This document shows, one piece after another, positions 6,886 through 16,149 of a stretch of 35,703 bases of DNA. The translations under genes and the position numbers were made by a program. Source of the DNA: Paracoccaceae bacterium. Lineage in GTDB: Bacteria; Pseudomonadota; Alphaproteobacteria; Rhodobacterales; Rhodobacteraceae. The notes below the pieces were generated by a model. That model saw only the letters and a list, made by a program, of their open reading frames with translations. It was not told the origin of the DNA and made no database searches. Within the stretch, counting starts at the first letter, position 1; each line of letters opens with the position of its first letter. Location of the stretch: the NCBI GenBank assembly GCA_023260835.1, contig JALQTR010000045.1, forward strand, positions 1 through 35,703, given 5' to 3'.

Positions 6886-7971
6886 GTGACCCAATTGGAA
6901 CCACAGCCAGGTATTATGGACATCGCCCTGTATCAGGGCGGGGCATCGCATGTGGCGGGTGTGGCCAATGCGATCAAATTGTCGTCGAATGAAAACCCAC
7001 TTGGCGCGCCCGAAGCCGCGGTCGAGGCGTTCCGCCGCGCGTCCTATGATCTGCATCGCTATCCCTCATCCGATCACAGCGGTTTGCGTGGTGCCATCGC
7101 CGAGGTTTACGGCATGGACCCCGCGCAGATTATCTGTGGCGCCGGATCGGATGAGGTGATCAGCTTTTTGTGCCAGGCCTATGCTGGGCCGGGGTGCGAG
7201 GTGATCCACACCGAACACGGATTTGCCATGTATCGCATTTCCGCCCTGGCGGCAGGGGCCACCCCGATCGAGGTCCCCGAGCGCGAACGCACCACCGATG
7301 TGGATGCAATTTTGGCCGCTGTCACCCCCCGCACGCGGCTGGTATTTTTGGCCAATCCCAACAACCCCACCGGCACCATGATCGCCGAGGCCGAAGTGCG
7401 CCGATTGGCGCAAAACCTGCCGAAAAATGCGCTGCTGGTGCTGGATGGCGCCTATGCGGAATATGTTGACGGGTTCGATGCGGGCAAAGCGGTGATTGAT
7501 GATCATCCCAATGTGTTCATGACCCGAACTTTTTCCAAAATCTATGGGCTGGGTGGTTTGCGCGTTGGCTGGGGCTATGGCGCGGCATCGGTGATTGATG
7601 TGCTGTCGCGGCTGCGTGGTCCGTTCAATGTATCCGCTGCGGGCCTTGCCGCGGCCGAGGCGGCGGTGCGTGATACCGATTGGGTGGTGCGCTGCCGCGC
7701 TGAAAACGCGAAAATGCGGGATTGGTTGGCTGGGGCGTTGGCTGAACATGGAGTCACATCCGATGTGTCGCTGGCCAATTTTATTTTGGCCCGTTTTGCC
7801 GATCAGGCCGAGGCCGAGGCCTGCAATGCCCATCTGCAATCACAGGGCCTGATCGTGCGTCCCGTGGCGGGGTATAAATTGCCCAATTGCCTGCGCATCA
7901 CAGTCGGGGATGAGGCATCGTGCCGCCGCGTGGCCCATGCCGTGGGGGATTTCAAGGCGGGCCGGGTATGA
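6886..7971 (+). CDS. hisC: Histidinol-phosphate aminotransferase
   Basis: The start is GTG 6886 behind AGGGGG, giving [19 protein letters not shown]; the track's start at 6838 adds 16 residues not seen in the family. The 361-residue class-II aminotransferase contains [22 protein letters not shown], the PLP lysine in [17 protein letters not shown], and a C-terminal LRITVG. It converts imidazole-acetol phosphate to histidinol phosphate with glutamate. Family members of this type also transaminate prephenate or aromatic keto acids, which fits the ATGA overlap with the prephenate/arogenate dehydrogenase gene that follows. Together the pair probably supplies tyrosine and phenylalanine as well as histidine. 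Confidence 0.95.
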   Translation: MTQLEPQPGIMDIALYQGGASHVAGVANAIKLSSNENPLGAPEAAVEAFRRASYDLHRYPSSDHSGLRGAIAEVYGMDPAQIICGAGSDEVISFLCQAYAGPGCEVIHTEHGFAMYRISALAAGATPIEVPERERTTDVDAILAAVTPRTRLVFLANPNNPTGTMIAEAEVRRLAQNLPKNALLVLDGAYAEYVDGFDAGKAVIDDHPNVFMTRTFSKIYGLGGLRVGWGYGAASVIDVLSRLRGPFNVSAAGLAAAEAAVRDTDWVVRCRAENAKMRDWLAGALAEHGVTSDVSLANFILARFADQAEAEACNAHLQSQGLIVRPVAGYKLPNCLRITVGDEASCRRVAHAVGDFKAGRV

Positions 7972-8888
7972 GTGTGATTTACAACCGTGTCGCCCTGATC
8001 GGGCTTGGGCTGATTGCATCCTCGATGTTTTGGGCCATCAAACGCGCGGGGCTGGCGGCCGAGGTGACAGGCTATGCCCGCAGCCCTGAAACCCGCGACA
8101 CTGCGCGCCGCATTGGCCTGTGTGATCGCGTCTGCGACAGCGCGGCCGATGCCGTGGATGGCGCGGATTTGGTGGTTTTATGTGTGCCAGTGGGCGCGAT
8201 GGGCGCCGTGGCGCAGGATATCGCCCCAGCCCTGAAACCTGGCTGCACCGTTACAGATGTGGGATCTGTAAAACGCGCTGTGATTGACGCGGTGGGGCCA
8301 CACTTACCCCAAGGCGTGCATTTTGTGCCAGCGCATCCACTGGCTGGCACCGAACATTCGGGGCCTGAATCTGGGTTTGCCACATTGTTTGACAACCGCT
8401 GGTGCCTGCTGGTGCCAATGCCAGATGGGGACCCCGCGGCCACGGATCGGTTGCGCCACCTTTGGGAAGGGATGGGCGCCAATGTCGATGAAATGGACGC
8501 CGATCATCATGATCTGGTGTTGGCTGTCACCAGCCATGCCCCGCATTTGATCGCCTATACCATGGTGGGTGTGGCCGATGATTTGGGCCGCGTGACGGAT
8601 AACGAAGTGATCAAATATTCGGCCTCTGGGTTTCGTGATTTCACCCGCATCGCGGCCTCTGATCCCACCATGTGGCGCGATGTGTTTTTAACCAATAAAG
8701 ACGCCACGCTGGAAATTTTGGGCCGCTTCACCGAAGAGCTGTTCACCCTGCAACGCGCCATCCGAACCGGCGACGGGGATATGCTGCATGCCTATTTCAC
8801 CCGCACCCGCGCCATTCGCCGCGGCATCCTGGAAGCCGGCCAAGACACATCCGCCCCCGATTTCGGCCGCGTCGTGAAGCCGGACTAA
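7968..8888 (+). CDS. tyrC: Prephenate/arogenate (cyclohexadienyl) dehydrogenase
   Basis: The ATG at 7968 overlaps the hisC stop as ATGA; the track's start at 7920 lies inside hisC. The 306-residue protein has an NAD-binding Rossmann start ([12 protein letters not shown]), [17 protein letters not shown], the hallmark [13 protein letters not shown] with the catalytic histidine, and [11 protein letters not shown] in the helical dimerisation domain. It oxidatively decarboxylates prephenate or arogenate on the way to tyrosine. There is no fused chorismate mutase or ACT domain. The symbol tyrC follows the alphaproteobacterial cyclohexadienyl type; tyrA would be an equally acceptable label. Confidence 0.92.
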   Translation: MSVIYNRVALIGLGLIASSMFWAIKRAGLAAEVTGYARSPETRDTARRIGLCDRVCDSAADAVDGADLVVLCVPVGAMGAVAQDIAPALKPGCTVTDVGSVKRAVIDAVGPHLPQGVHFVPAHPLAGTEHSGPESGFATLFDNRWCLLVPMPDGDPAATDRLRHLWEGMGANVDEMDADHHDLVLAVTSHAPHLIAYTMVGVADDLGRVTDNEVIKYSASGFRDFTRIAASDPTMWRDVFLTNKDATLEILGRFTEELFTLQRAIRTGDGDMLHAYFTRTRAIRRGILEAGQDTSAPDFGRVVKPD

Positions 8889-9021
8889 GTCTGAAGAACA
8901 ATCAATGGCGCGTTTGGGACTGTTTAGCGCGAGGCCATGTTGGGCTTGTGCATAATCGCTTCCAGTAAATATGCATATCCCGAAGCACAGATCGTGATAC
9001 TTCTTCATATTTTCAGGGAAA

Positions 9022-9096
<75 letters not shown>

Positions 9097-9179
9097 GTCT
9101 GGGCGGCTCATTAGCGATATTTCGCACAGGGCGCAAGCGCAATCTGGACGGTTTTTGCAAGCTCGTGTAACAAAGCAAT

Positions 9180-9356
9180 ATGAGCAGTGATAAAAAGACC
9201 CCAGCGAAGGCGGGAAACAGCAAAGAACAGCGTTTAAAACAAGCGTTAAAGGCCAATATGGCCCGGCGCAAGGCGCAGGCGCGCGCGCGTTCTGCGCAAC
9301 CCGATGATGCGCCCGCAAACGCCCCTTCGGCGGCAAATGATAAAGGACAGGCATAA
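9180..9356 (+). CDS. Small basic conserved protein upstream of murA (58 aa)
   Basis: Too short for the ORF track, this frame runs from ATG 9180 to TAA 9354-9356, whose last A is the first base of the murA ATG (TAATG). The product is rich in Lys, Arg and Ala ([20 protein letters not shown]), predicted helical, then an Ala/Pro-rich tail. I recall a small protein of this kind ahead of murA in other Rhodobacterales, so the frame is likely real. Its function is unknown. The charge suggests nucleic acid or ribosome binding, which is inference. The ribosome-binding site is weak. Confidence 0.7.
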   Translation: MSSDKKTPAKAGNSKEQRLKQALKANMARRKAQARARSAQPDDAPANAPSAANDKGQA

Positions 9357-10624
9357 TGGACAGTATTTTGGTAACCGGCAATGGGCCGGTGAATGGGGAA
9401 ATCCCAATCACGGGGGCCAAAAATGCCTGCCTGACACTGATGCCTGCCACATTGCTCAGCGATGAACCGCTGACCCTGACCAATGCGCCGCGCCTGTCAG
9501 ATATTAAAACCATGACTGCGCTGTTGGGGTCCTTGGGCGCCGAGGTGCAGCCACTGCAGGGCGGCAAGGTGCTGGCCATGTCATCGCATAATGTGGAAAG
9601 CCAGCGCGCGGAATACGATATTGTGCGTAAAATGCGCGCCTCGATCTTGGTGCTTGGGCCGCTTTTGGCGCGCTTTGGCTATGCCGAGGTATCGCTGCCC
9701 GGCGGCTGTGCGATTGGCGCGCGGCCTGTTGATCTGCACCTTAAGGCGTTCGAGGCGATGGGTGCCGAGCTGGAATTGAAAGACGGTTACGTTTTTGCCC
9801 GCGCACCCAAGGGATTGCGCGGCGGCCGCGTGGAATTTCCATTTGTGTCCGTCGGGGCCACGGAAAACGCCCTGATGGCGGCGACTTTGGCCAAGGGGAC
9901 GACGCAGTTGATCAACGCTGCGCGCGAGCCGGAAATTGTTGATCTGGCGCAGGCGCTGCGCAAAATGGGTGCGCAGATTGATGGCGAAGGCACCGATACC
10001 ATCACCATTCAGGGGGTGGATCGGTTGGGCGGGGCCACGCATCAGGTGGTCGCGGATCGGATTGAAATGGGCACCTATATGCTGGCCCCCGCGATTGCGG
10101 GCGGGTCAGTCGAGCTGACAAATTGCAGCGTTGATTTAATTGGGGCCTTTATCGACAAACTGGCCGCTGCGGGGGTCGAGGTCACGCCCACAGAAAATGG
10201 TGTGCGCGTCACCCGCACAGCTGATCGCGTGCGCGCGGTGGATGTCATCACCGAACCCTATCCCGGGTTCCCCACAGATTTGCAGGCGCAATTCATGGCG
10301 ATGATGTGCACGGCAGATGGCACATCGGTGTTGGAAGAGAAGATATTCGAAAACCGCTTTATGCACGCGCCGGAACTGTTGCGCATGGGCGCACAGATCG
10401 AGGTGCATGGCGGCACCGCGCGTGTGACCGGCGTGCCGCAGCTGAAGGGTGCCCCTGTTATGGCAACGGATTTGCGGGCCTCTGTCTCGCTTATTCTGGC
10501 GGGGCTGGCGGCCAAGGGGGAAACTTTGGTCAACCGCGTGTATCATTTGGATCGTGGGTATGAACATGTGGAAGAAAAGCTGGGCGCGATTGGCGCCAAA
10601 ATTGAACGGGTCACTGGGTCATGA
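9356..10624 (+). CDS. murA: UDP-N-acetylglucosamine 1-carboxyvinyltransferase
   Basis: The 422-residue MurA catalyses the first committed step of peptidoglycan synthesis, transfer of enolpyruvate from PEP to UDP-GlcNAc. Visible landmarks are Lys22-Asn23 in ITGAKNACL, the catalytic cysteine at 118 in [16 protein letters not shown], and repeated EPSP-synthase-type inside-out barrel halves ending with [13 protein letters not shown]. The Cys form predicts fosfomycin sensitivity. The stop and the start of the next gene overlap as ATGA, and the start overlaps the small upstream gene, so the three are translationally linked. Confidence 0.97.
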   Translation: MDSILVTGNGPVNGEIPITGAKNACLTLMPATLLSDEPLTLTNAPRLSDIKTMTALLGSLGAEVQPLQGGKVLAMSSHNVESQRAEYDIVRKMRASILVLGPLLARFGYAEVSLPGGCAIGARPVDLHLKAFEAMGAELELKDGYVFARAPKGLRGGRVEFPFVSVGATENALMAATLAKGTTQLINAAREPEIVDLAQALRKMGAQIDGEGTDTITIQGVDRLGGATHQVVADRIEMGTYMLAPAIAGGSVELTNCSVDLIGAFIDKLAAAGVEVTPTENGVRVTRTADRVRAVDVITEPYPGFPTDLQAQFMAMMCTADGTSVLEEKIFENRFMHAPELLRMGAQIEVHGGTARVTGVPQLKGAPVMATDLRASVSLILAGLAAKGETLVNRVYHLDRGYEHVEEKLGAIGAKIERVTGS

Positions 10625-11085
10625 ATGATGGCCGCGATGCTGGGTTCATGGACGCGGGCGCGGGGCCTTTGCGGTTGGGTGCGGTAACCCCTGATGATCT
10701 GCTGATTCTGTCAGCCCTTGCGCAGGATGCGATTTTCTCGCTGCAAGACACGGGCTGGGACCGCGCAGCCGGTCAGTTTTCCCTGCTGATCAATCGTCTG
10801 CGCCGCGAAGAACGCACTGACATCCCCGAACGCGCCCGCGCGCTGTTGGTGGTGCAACATGTGCAGGCTGTTGCCAGCCGTGGTTTGGACATGGCAGATA
10901 AATCCGCCCCATTGGTCATTCTTTCGCTGACCCATGATGAAGACGCAGACCGCGGTGATGTGATCACCCTAGATTTGGCCGGTGGCGGCGCGCTTCGCCT
11001 TGTGGTTTCGGCGCTTGAGCTGGTCTTGCGCGATGTCACGCGCCCCTATGCAGCCCCATCAGGCAAAATGCCGGATCATTCATAG
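10621..11085 (+). CDS. DUF2948 family protein
   Basis: This 154-residue cytoplasmic protein contains the DUF2948 pattern: [22 protein letters not shown], then [27 protein letters not shown] and a C-terminal [19 protein letters not shown]. It has no signal peptide, membrane helix or recognised catalytic motif. It starts in the murA stop and lies before hisD, an arrangement that recurs in alphaproteobacteria. The biochemical role is unknown; linkage with murA and hisD says little about function. Confidence 0.85.
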   Translation: MNDGRDAGFMDAGAGPLRLGAVTPDDLLILSALAQDAIFSLQDTGWDRAAGQFSLLINRLRREERTDIPERARALLVVQHVQAVASRGLDMADKSAPLVILSLTHDEDADRGDVITLDLAGGGALRLVVSALELVLRDVTRPYAAPSGKMPDHS

Positions 11086-11192
11086 GCTGGTCTGCCGATC
11101 GGGGGCTTTTAAATCCTGATGGCTTTGCGGTATAGGCGGTGCAATGTCAGATAATCTTCGATCGGGCCGCCGCGCCCGCAAAGGACGCCGAA

Positions 11193-12500
11193 ATGCCAAT
11201 TTTCCTGAACAGCCAATCCGCTGATTTTGAAATCGCCTTTGCCGCGCTTTTGGGGGCAAAACGCGAAGACAGCCCAGATGTGGATGCCATCGTAGCGGAT
11301 ATCATCGCCGATGTGCGCACCCGTGGGGATGATGCGGTGCTGGACTTGACGGCGAAATTTGATCGCCTGACGCTGACACCCAGTTCGATGCGGTTCAGCA
11401 CACAGGAAATCGCCCAGTATTGCGAACAGGTCCCCGCACCCGAGGCAGCGGCGTTGGAATTGGCGGCGGCGCGGATTCGCGCCTATCACGAACGGCAGCT
11501 GCCGCAGGATGCATCCTGGGACGACAGCACAGGCGCGCGGCTTGGCTGGCGGTGGGGGCCGGTCAGCGCGGCGGGTCTCTATGTGCCGGGGGGGCTGGCG
11601 TCTTATCCGTCATCGGTTTTGATGAATGCAATTCCGGCAAAAGTGGCGGGGGTGCAGCGGTTGGCCATTTGCGTGCCAACACCGGATGGGGTGGTGAACC
11701 CGGCGGTGATTTTGGCCGCGCGTATTGCGGGGGTGGATGAAATTTACCGCATTGGCGGCGCGCAGGCGATTGCTGCGCTGGCCTATGGCACGCAAACCAT
11801 CGCCCCAGTGGATAAAATCACCGGCCCAGGCAATGCCTTTGTCGCCGCTGCCAAACGCCGCGTATTTGGCAAGGTTGGCATTGATATGATCGCTGGACCA
11901 TCGGAAATTTTGGTCATCGCAGATGCCGATAATGATCCCGATTGGATTGCGCTTGATTTGCTCAGCCAAGCTGAACATGACGAAAGCGCGCAATCCATCC
12001 TGATCACCACCAGTGCTGATTTCGGTGCAGCCGTGGCTGCGCGGGTGGATCACTGGCTGACGAAATTGGACCGCGCCGCCATTGCCGGCCCCAGCTGGCG
12101 CGATTATGGCGCGGTGATCACCGTGCCGGATTTGGATATGGCGGCGCAGCTGTCTAACCGCATTGCGCCTGAACACCTTGAATTATGTGTGGCCGACCCT
12201 GATGCCTTGGCGGCCAAATGCATCCATGCGGGGGCGATTTTCCTGGGCGCTTGGACGCCCGAGGCTATCGGCGATTACGTAGGCGGGCCAAATCACGTTC
12301 TGCCCACCGCCCGATCCGCGCGGTTTTCATCGGGGCTGTCGGTGATGGATTTTGTTAAACGCACCACCATGGCGCGGATGACCCCAGCATCATTGGCGAC
12401 CATCGGCCCCGCAGCCGAAGTGCTGGCCACATCCGAAAGTCTGCAGGCCCATGGGCTGTCGGTGACGGCGCGGCTGCAGAAATTGAATGAAGGACAATAA
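11193..12500 (+). CDS. hisD: Histidinol dehydrogenase
   Basis: The chosen start is ATG 11193, with AAAGGAC nine nt upstream; the track's start at 11139 adds 18 unrelated residues. The 435-residue enzyme performs the last two NAD-linked oxidations, histidinol to histidine. Motifs include VSAAGLYVPGG, RIGGAQAIAALAYGT, GPGNAFVAAAKR, DMIAGPSEILV, SQAEHDESAQSI with zinc-region residues, APEHLEL with the Glu-His catalytic pair, and GGPNHVLPT. Usual family length. It sits 107 nt after DUF2948 and one nt before the rnd start codon. Confidence 0.97.
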   Translation: MPIFLNSQSADFEIAFAALLGAKREDSPDVDAIVADIIADVRTRGDDAVLDLTAKFDRLTLTPSSMRFSTQEIAQYCEQVPAPEAAALELAAARIRAYHERQLPQDASWDDSTGARLGWRWGPVSAAGLYVPGGLASYPSSVLMNAIPAKVAGVQRLAICVPTPDGVVNPAVILAARIAGVDEIYRIGGAQAIAALAYGTQTIAPVDKITGPGNAFVAAAKRRVFGKVGIDMIAGPSEILVIADADNDPDWIALDLLSQAEHDESAQSILITTSADFGAAVAARVDHWLTKLDRAAIAGPSWRDYGAVITVPDLDMAAQLSNRIAPEHLELCVADPDALAAKCIHAGAIFLGAWTPEAIGDYVGGPNHVLPTARSARFSSGLSVMDFVKRTTMARMTPASLATIGPAAEVLATSESLQAHGLSVTARLQKLNEGQ

Positions 12501-12501
12501 T

Positions 12502-13113
12502 ATGACTGTTCACCTTTATGCCGAAGATTTGCCTGATGATCTGGATCTGGGTCCGATTGTGGCGATTGATTGCGAAACCATGGGGCTGAACCCGCATCGC
12601 GACCGTTTGTGTGTGGTGCAGTTGTCATCCGGCGATGGGCATGCGCATCTGGTGCAGGTGGCGCAGGGCCAGACACGCGCCCCAAATCTGGAACGCCTGC
12701 TGCGCGACGAAAACGTGCTGAAGCTGTTTCATTTTGGCCGCTTTGATATTGCCGCCATGTATCATACATTTGGCGCATTGGCCGCGCCGGTTTATTGTAC
12801 GAAAATCGCCTCAAAATTGGTGCGCACTTACACAGATCGCCATGGGTTGAAGAACCTTTTGCAAGAATTGCTGAGCGTGGATGTGTCCAAACAACAACAA
12901 AGCAGTGATTGGGGTGCGCCCGAATTGACCCAGGCGCAGCGCGATTATGCGGCGTCCGATGTTTTGCATCTGCACCGTTTGCGCGATGCGCTGAATGGGA
13001 TGCTGGTGCGCGAGGGCCGTATGGACATGGCGCAGGCCTGTTTTGATTTTTTACCCATGCGCGCGCAATTGGATTTGGCAGGTTGGCCGGATCAGGATAT
13101 CTTTGCCCACTAA
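12502..13113 (+). CDS. rnd: Ribonuclease D-like 3'-5' exonuclease (short, no HRDC)
   Basis: The ATG at 12502 has AAGGA 8 nt upstream; the in-frame ATG at 12487 overlaps that site and hisD, so it is not used. The 203-residue protein has a complete DEDDy exonuclease set: VAIDCETMGL (Exo I Asp and Glu), LKLFHFGRFDIAAM (Exo II Asp) and RDYAASDVLHLHRL (Exo III Tyr and Asp). E. coli RNase D is longer because of two HRDC domains, which are absent here, as in many alphaproteobacterial versions. It likely trims 3' ends of tRNAs and other stable RNAs in the cytoplasm. It starts the run of genes into kdsD. Confidence 0.9.
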   Translation: MTVHLYAEDLPDDLDLGPIVAIDCETMGLNPHRDRLCVVQLSSGDGHAHLVQVAQGQTRAPNLERLLRDENVLKLFHFGRFDIAAMYHTFGALAAPVYCTKIASKLVRTYTDRHGLKNLLQELLSVDVSKQQQSSDWGAPELTQAQRDYAASDVLHLHRLRDALNGMLVREGRMDMAQACFDFLPMRAQLDLAGWPDQDIFAH

Positions 13114-13126
13114 AGGGGGGCCTGTC

Positions 13127-14086
13127 ATGGCTGATACGACCAGGTTTTTGGATATCGCGCGCCGAGTGATCGACACCGAAGTGCAGGCCTTGGTCCAGCT
13201 GCGCGACGGGCTGGATGACAGTTTCACCCGCGCGGTGGCACTGATCTTGGCCGCCAAAGGCCGGGTGATCGTGTCGGGCATGGGAAAATCAGGCCATGTG
13301 GGGCGTAAAATTGCGGCCACGCTGGCCTCGACCGGGACGCCGGCGTTCTTTGTCCATCCGGCCGAAGCTAGCCATGGCGATTTGGGCATGATCAGTCGCG
13401 GTGATGTGGTGTTGGTTTTGTCCAACTCTGGCGAAACACCAGAACTGGCTGATATTATCGCGCATACCCGCCGCTTTGGCATTCCAATGATCGGTGTGGC
13501 CAGCAGGCCTGAATCGAACTTGCTGCAAAACGCGGATGTCGCGCTGGTGCTGCCCGCTGCGCCCGAAGCTTGCGGCGAAGGCATCGTTCCGACATCATCA
13601 ACCACCATGACGCTGGCTTTGGGTGATGCGCTGGCGGTCACGTTGATGGAACACCGTGCCTTCACGCCAGAGCACTTTCGCCAATTCCACCCCGGCGGCA
13701 AGCTGGGCGCGCGCTTGTCAAAGGTGCGCGATCTGATGCATGGGGCCGATGCGTTACCGCGTGTGGCCCCCACCGCGCCGATGTCCGAGGTTCTGCTGGA
13801 AATCAGTCGCAAAGGGTTTGGTGTGGCGGGCGTTACGGATGCGGATAATCGGCTTTTGGGCATTATCACCGACGGCGATTTGCGCCGTCACATGCAGGGG
13901 CTGTTGGATCTTTGCGCCAGCGATGTGATGACCAAAACCCCCGCAACCATCGCGCCTGATGCCCTGGCACAAGAGGCGCTGGCCCAAATGCAGGCGCGCA
14001 AAATCACTTGTCTGTTCGTGGCGCAGGGCGATCAAACAGTTGGGCTGCTGCATATTCATGATTGCCTGCGCGCAGGTCTGGCATAA
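13127..14086 (+). CDS. kdsD: D-arabinose 5-phosphate isomerase (KdsD/KpsF)
   Basis: The start is ATG 13127 behind AAAGGGGGG; the ORF track extends back into rnd. The 319-residue protein has a SIS sugar-isomerase domain (VIVSGMGKSGHVGRKIAATL, FVHPAEASHGDLGMI, LSNSGETPEL, then EGIVPTSSTTMTLALGDALA) and two CBS repeats (about 200-319: FGVAGVTDADNRLLGIITDGDLRR and ITCLFVAQGDQTVGLLHIHD). It converts ribulose 5-phosphate to arabinose 5-phosphate, the precursor of Kdo in LPS. The stop overlaps the lptC start (TAATG). The kdsC phosphatase gene found between these two in enterobacteria is absent. Confidence 0.95.
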   Translation: MADTTRFLDIARRVIDTEVQALVQLRDGLDDSFTRAVALILAAKGRVIVSGMGKSGHVGRKIAATLASTGTPAFFVHPAEASHGDLGMISRGDVVLVLSNSGETPELADIIAHTRRFGIPMIGVASRPESNLLQNADVALVLPAAPEACGEGIVPTSSTTMTLALGDALAVTLMEHRAFTPEHFRQFHPGGKLGARLSKVRDLMHGADALPRVAPTAPMSEVLLEISRKGFGVAGVTDADNRLLGIITDGDLRRHMQGLLDLCASDVMTKTPATIAPDALAQEALAQMQARKITCLFVAQGDQTVGLLHIHDCLRAGLA

Positions 14087-14685
14087 TGGCGCCATCCTAT
14101 TCAGCGACGCATCGGGTGATGCAGGCCCTGAAATTTGCATTGCCGCTGATTGCCGCGCTGGCTTTGGGGGTTTTGTTTTTTGTCTTGCGTGAAGTTCCGG
14201 TAACGCCAGACCGGGCAACAGATGATGGCCAATCGCGCCCCACCATTGCCCAGAAAATCGAATCGCCCATGTTTGAAGGCAGCACAAGAAATGGGGCGTT
14301 GATTTCGGTCGGCGCCGCCGCGGTCGAGGCAAACACAACCGATGGCACCATGATCGCACGGCAGATCGCTGCGCGCTTGCAGTATCCCCAAAATGGCCCT
14401 CGGTTTCTGCTGACAGCGCCCAAAGGCGCATTGACGGTGGCAGATACGCGGGCCGAATTTACAGGCGGAGTGCGGGCGCAAAGCAGTGCTGGGTTTTCCT
14501 TTTCCACCGAAATAGTCACACTGGTTCTGGACCCAATCGTTTTATCCGCCCCAACGGCCGTACGGGCACGCCACCCGCTGGGGGATATTGATGCGGGATC
14601 CATCCGTATCTCCGCCAATCAAGGCGGCGTGAAAATTGATTTTCAAGATGGGGTGCGGCTGTTATACAAACCCCAGAATAAATAA
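14086..14685 (+). CDS. lptC: LPS export protein LptC
   Basis: Start ATG 14086 shares its A with the kdsD TAA. The 199-residue protein has one N-terminal membrane helix (ALKFALPLIAALALGVLFFVL, about 14-34) and a periplasmic beta-jellyroll domain, with IESPMFEGSTRNG in the place of the conserved LptC start and TLTVADTRAEF-like repeats further on. LptC anchors in the inner membrane and passes LPS from LptB2FG to LptA. The position directly before lptA and lptB confirms the call, since the sequence itself is weakly conserved. Confidence 0.85.
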   Translation: MAPSYSATHRVMQALKFALPLIAALALGVLFFVLREVPVTPDRATDDGQSRPTIAQKIESPMFEGSTRNGALISVGAAAVEANTTDGTMIARQIAARLQYPQNGPRFLLTAPKGALTVADTRAEFTGGVRAQSSAGFSFSTEIVTLVLDPIVLSAPTAVRARHPLGDIDAGSIRISANQGGVKIDFQDGVRLLYKPQNK

Positions 14686-14699
14686 GGGGCTGCGAAAAT

Positions 14700-15182
14700 A
14701 TGCGCGCGTTTGGGTGGATTGTTATTGGGGTTATCTTCGCATTGCCGATCAGCGCCACTGCGCAGGCGTTACAATTTGGTTCTGCGGCGCTGGATCCCTC
14801 TGCGCCGCTGGAAATTTCATCCGACAGCCTGTCGATTGACGAAACAACCAACAGCGCGGAATTATCTGGGTCTGTGTTCATTCAGCAAGGCGCAATGGCA
14901 TTAGCGGCAGATCAGCTGCGCATCACCTATGGGGCGGACAGCGATTTGCGCAGCTTTGCGGCCAAAGGCGCAGTTCGGCTGGAAAACCCGCCAACCGTTA
15001 TTCAGGCGGATGAGGCGTTTTATGACTTTGCGGATGAAAAGATCCGCCTTACAGGGAATGTGGCCGTCATCAACGGGGACAGCCGTGTTTCTGCACAGAC
15101 GATGGCGATTGATCTGCGCACAGGTCAGGCATCGCTGCGCGGACAGGTGCGCAGCCAAATCAAGCTTGCGCCAAAAGAATGA
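14700..15182 (+). CDS. lptA: LPS transport periplasmic protein LptA
   Basis: The 160-residue precursor begins with a Sec signal peptide ([23 protein letters not shown], cleavage likely after ATAQA). The OstA/LptA domain has the repeated pattern of biologically paired strands: [54 protein letters not shown] and [15 protein letters not shown]. LptA forms the periplasmic bridge that carries LPS to LptDE. The gene lies 14 nt after lptC and overlaps lptB by ATGA. Confidence 0.92.
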   Translation: MRAFGWIVIGVIFALPISATAQALQFGSAALDPSAPLEISSDSLSIDETTNSAELSGSVFIQQGAMALAADQLRITYGADSDLRSFAAKGAVRLENPPTVIQADEAFYDFADEKIRLTGNVAVINGDSRVSAQTMAIDLRTGQASLRGQVRSQIKLAPKE

Positions 15183-15913
15183 TGGATAGGTCCCAATCAT
15201 TGTCAGTGCGCAATTTGCGCAAAAGCTATGGCAAGCGGTTGATTATCCGCGATGTGTCATTGTCGCTGTCGCGCGGTGAAGTAGTTGCTCTGCTTGGCCC
15301 CAACGGCAGCGGGAAAACCACCAGCTTTTACGCCATTGCGGGGCTTGTTGGGGCGGATGCGGGGCAGGTGGTGATTGATGGGCAAGACGTAACGCGCGCG
15401 CCAATGTATCGCCGGGCGCGTCTGGGTCTGGGGTATTTGCCACAAGAAATGTCCATTTTTCGCGGATTATCTGTACAGGATAATATCCGCGCCGTTCTAG
15501 AGATAACCCATAAATCGCGCGCCAAACGGGCTGAGCGGCTGGAACAGCTGTTGTCGGAATTTGCGATTGATCATCTGCGCACTTCCCCCGCCGTGGCCTT
15601 GTCTGGGGGGGAACGGCGCCGGCTTGAAATTGCGCGGGCTTTGGCATCAGATCCGTCATATTTACTGTTGGACGAACCCTTTGCAGGGGTGGATCCGATA
15701 TCTGTGGGGGATATTCGCGCCCTGGTCGCTGATTTGAAAACCCGCGGGTTGGGGGTCTTGATTACCGATCATAATGTCCGTGAAACGCTGGAAATTGTGG
15801 ATCGCGCCTATATCCTGCACGATGGCGGGGTGATCATGTCTGGCACCGCGGATGAGGTGGTCGCCAATGCCGATGTGCGGCGCGTGTATCTGGGGCAAGA
15901 TTTCAAAATCTGA
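15179..15913 (+). CDS. lptB: LPS export ABC transporter ATP-binding protein LptB
   Basis: The 244-residue ATPase has Walker [13 protein letters not shown]-loop [17 protein letters not shown], signature [15 protein letters not shown], Walker [14 protein letters not shown], and H-loop [11 protein letters not shown], in the order and wording typical of LptB. It powers LPS extraction from the inner membrane with LptF and LptG, which are encoded elsewhere. The ATG at 15179 overlaps the lptA stop, and a second ATG follows immediately at 15182; either may be used. Confidence 0.96.
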   Translation: MMDRSQSLSVRNLRKSYGKRLIIRDVSLSLSRGEVVALLGPNGSGKTTSFYAIAGLVGADAGQVVIDGQDVTRAPMYRRARLGLGYLPQEMSIFRGLSVQDNIRAVLEITHKSRAKRAERLEQLLSEFAIDHLRTSPAVALSGGERRRLEIARALASDPSYLLLDEPFAGVDPISVGDIRALVADLKTRGLGVLITDHNVRETLEIVDRAYILHDGGVIMSGTADEVVANADVRRVYLGQDFKI

Positions 15914-15948
15914 CCAATGGCAACAACTGGGCGAAGTGTAATACAATT

Positions 15949-15963
15949 TTAACCCTTTGTTAA
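15949..15963. promoter_or_regulatory. Candidate CtrA box TTAA-N7-TTAA
   Basis: TTAACCCTTTGTTAA matches the full CtrA consensus TTAA-N7-TTAA. It lies 36 nt after lptB and 187 nt before hpf. CtrA is present in Rhodobacterales, but one site of low complexity in an A+T-rich gap could arise by chance. Confidence 0.4.
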
Positions 15964-15992
15964 TAGGGATAAAAGATTTTTTACCGCTTTTG

Positions 15993-16020
15993 AAAATTAT
16001 CGCCAGTTCACGATAATTTT
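15993..16020. repeat. Perfect 10-bp inverted repeat between lptB and hpf
   Basis: AAAATTATCG (15993-16002) and CGATAATTTT (16011-16020) are separated by 8 nt. The stem is A+T-rich and ends in TTTT, so it could be a weak lptB terminator or an operator for hpf. A TTGACA box at 16034-16039, just beyond it, may be the hpf -35 element, but I see no good -10 partner. Confidence 0.5.
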
Positions 16021-16149
16021 GCCTTGGTTTTCGTTGACAGTTTGGCGCTTTGGGCGCTTCATTGGGGTTAGGGACGGGCAATCAGCCCATCCTGTCCGGC
16101 CCAAGGGGGCGACTGATCTGCCCCTAGGCACTTCAAGAAGGAGCAAAAC

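Noticed and set aside
6123-6923. 266-codon minus-strand ORF opposite rpsD
   Set aside because: It is a shadow of rpsD and its terminator; the composition is odd (His- and Phe-rich) and there is no recognisable domain or ribosome site.
7066-7839. 257-codon minus-strand ORF opposite hisC
   Set aside because: Antisense shadow of hisC with low-likelihood composition.
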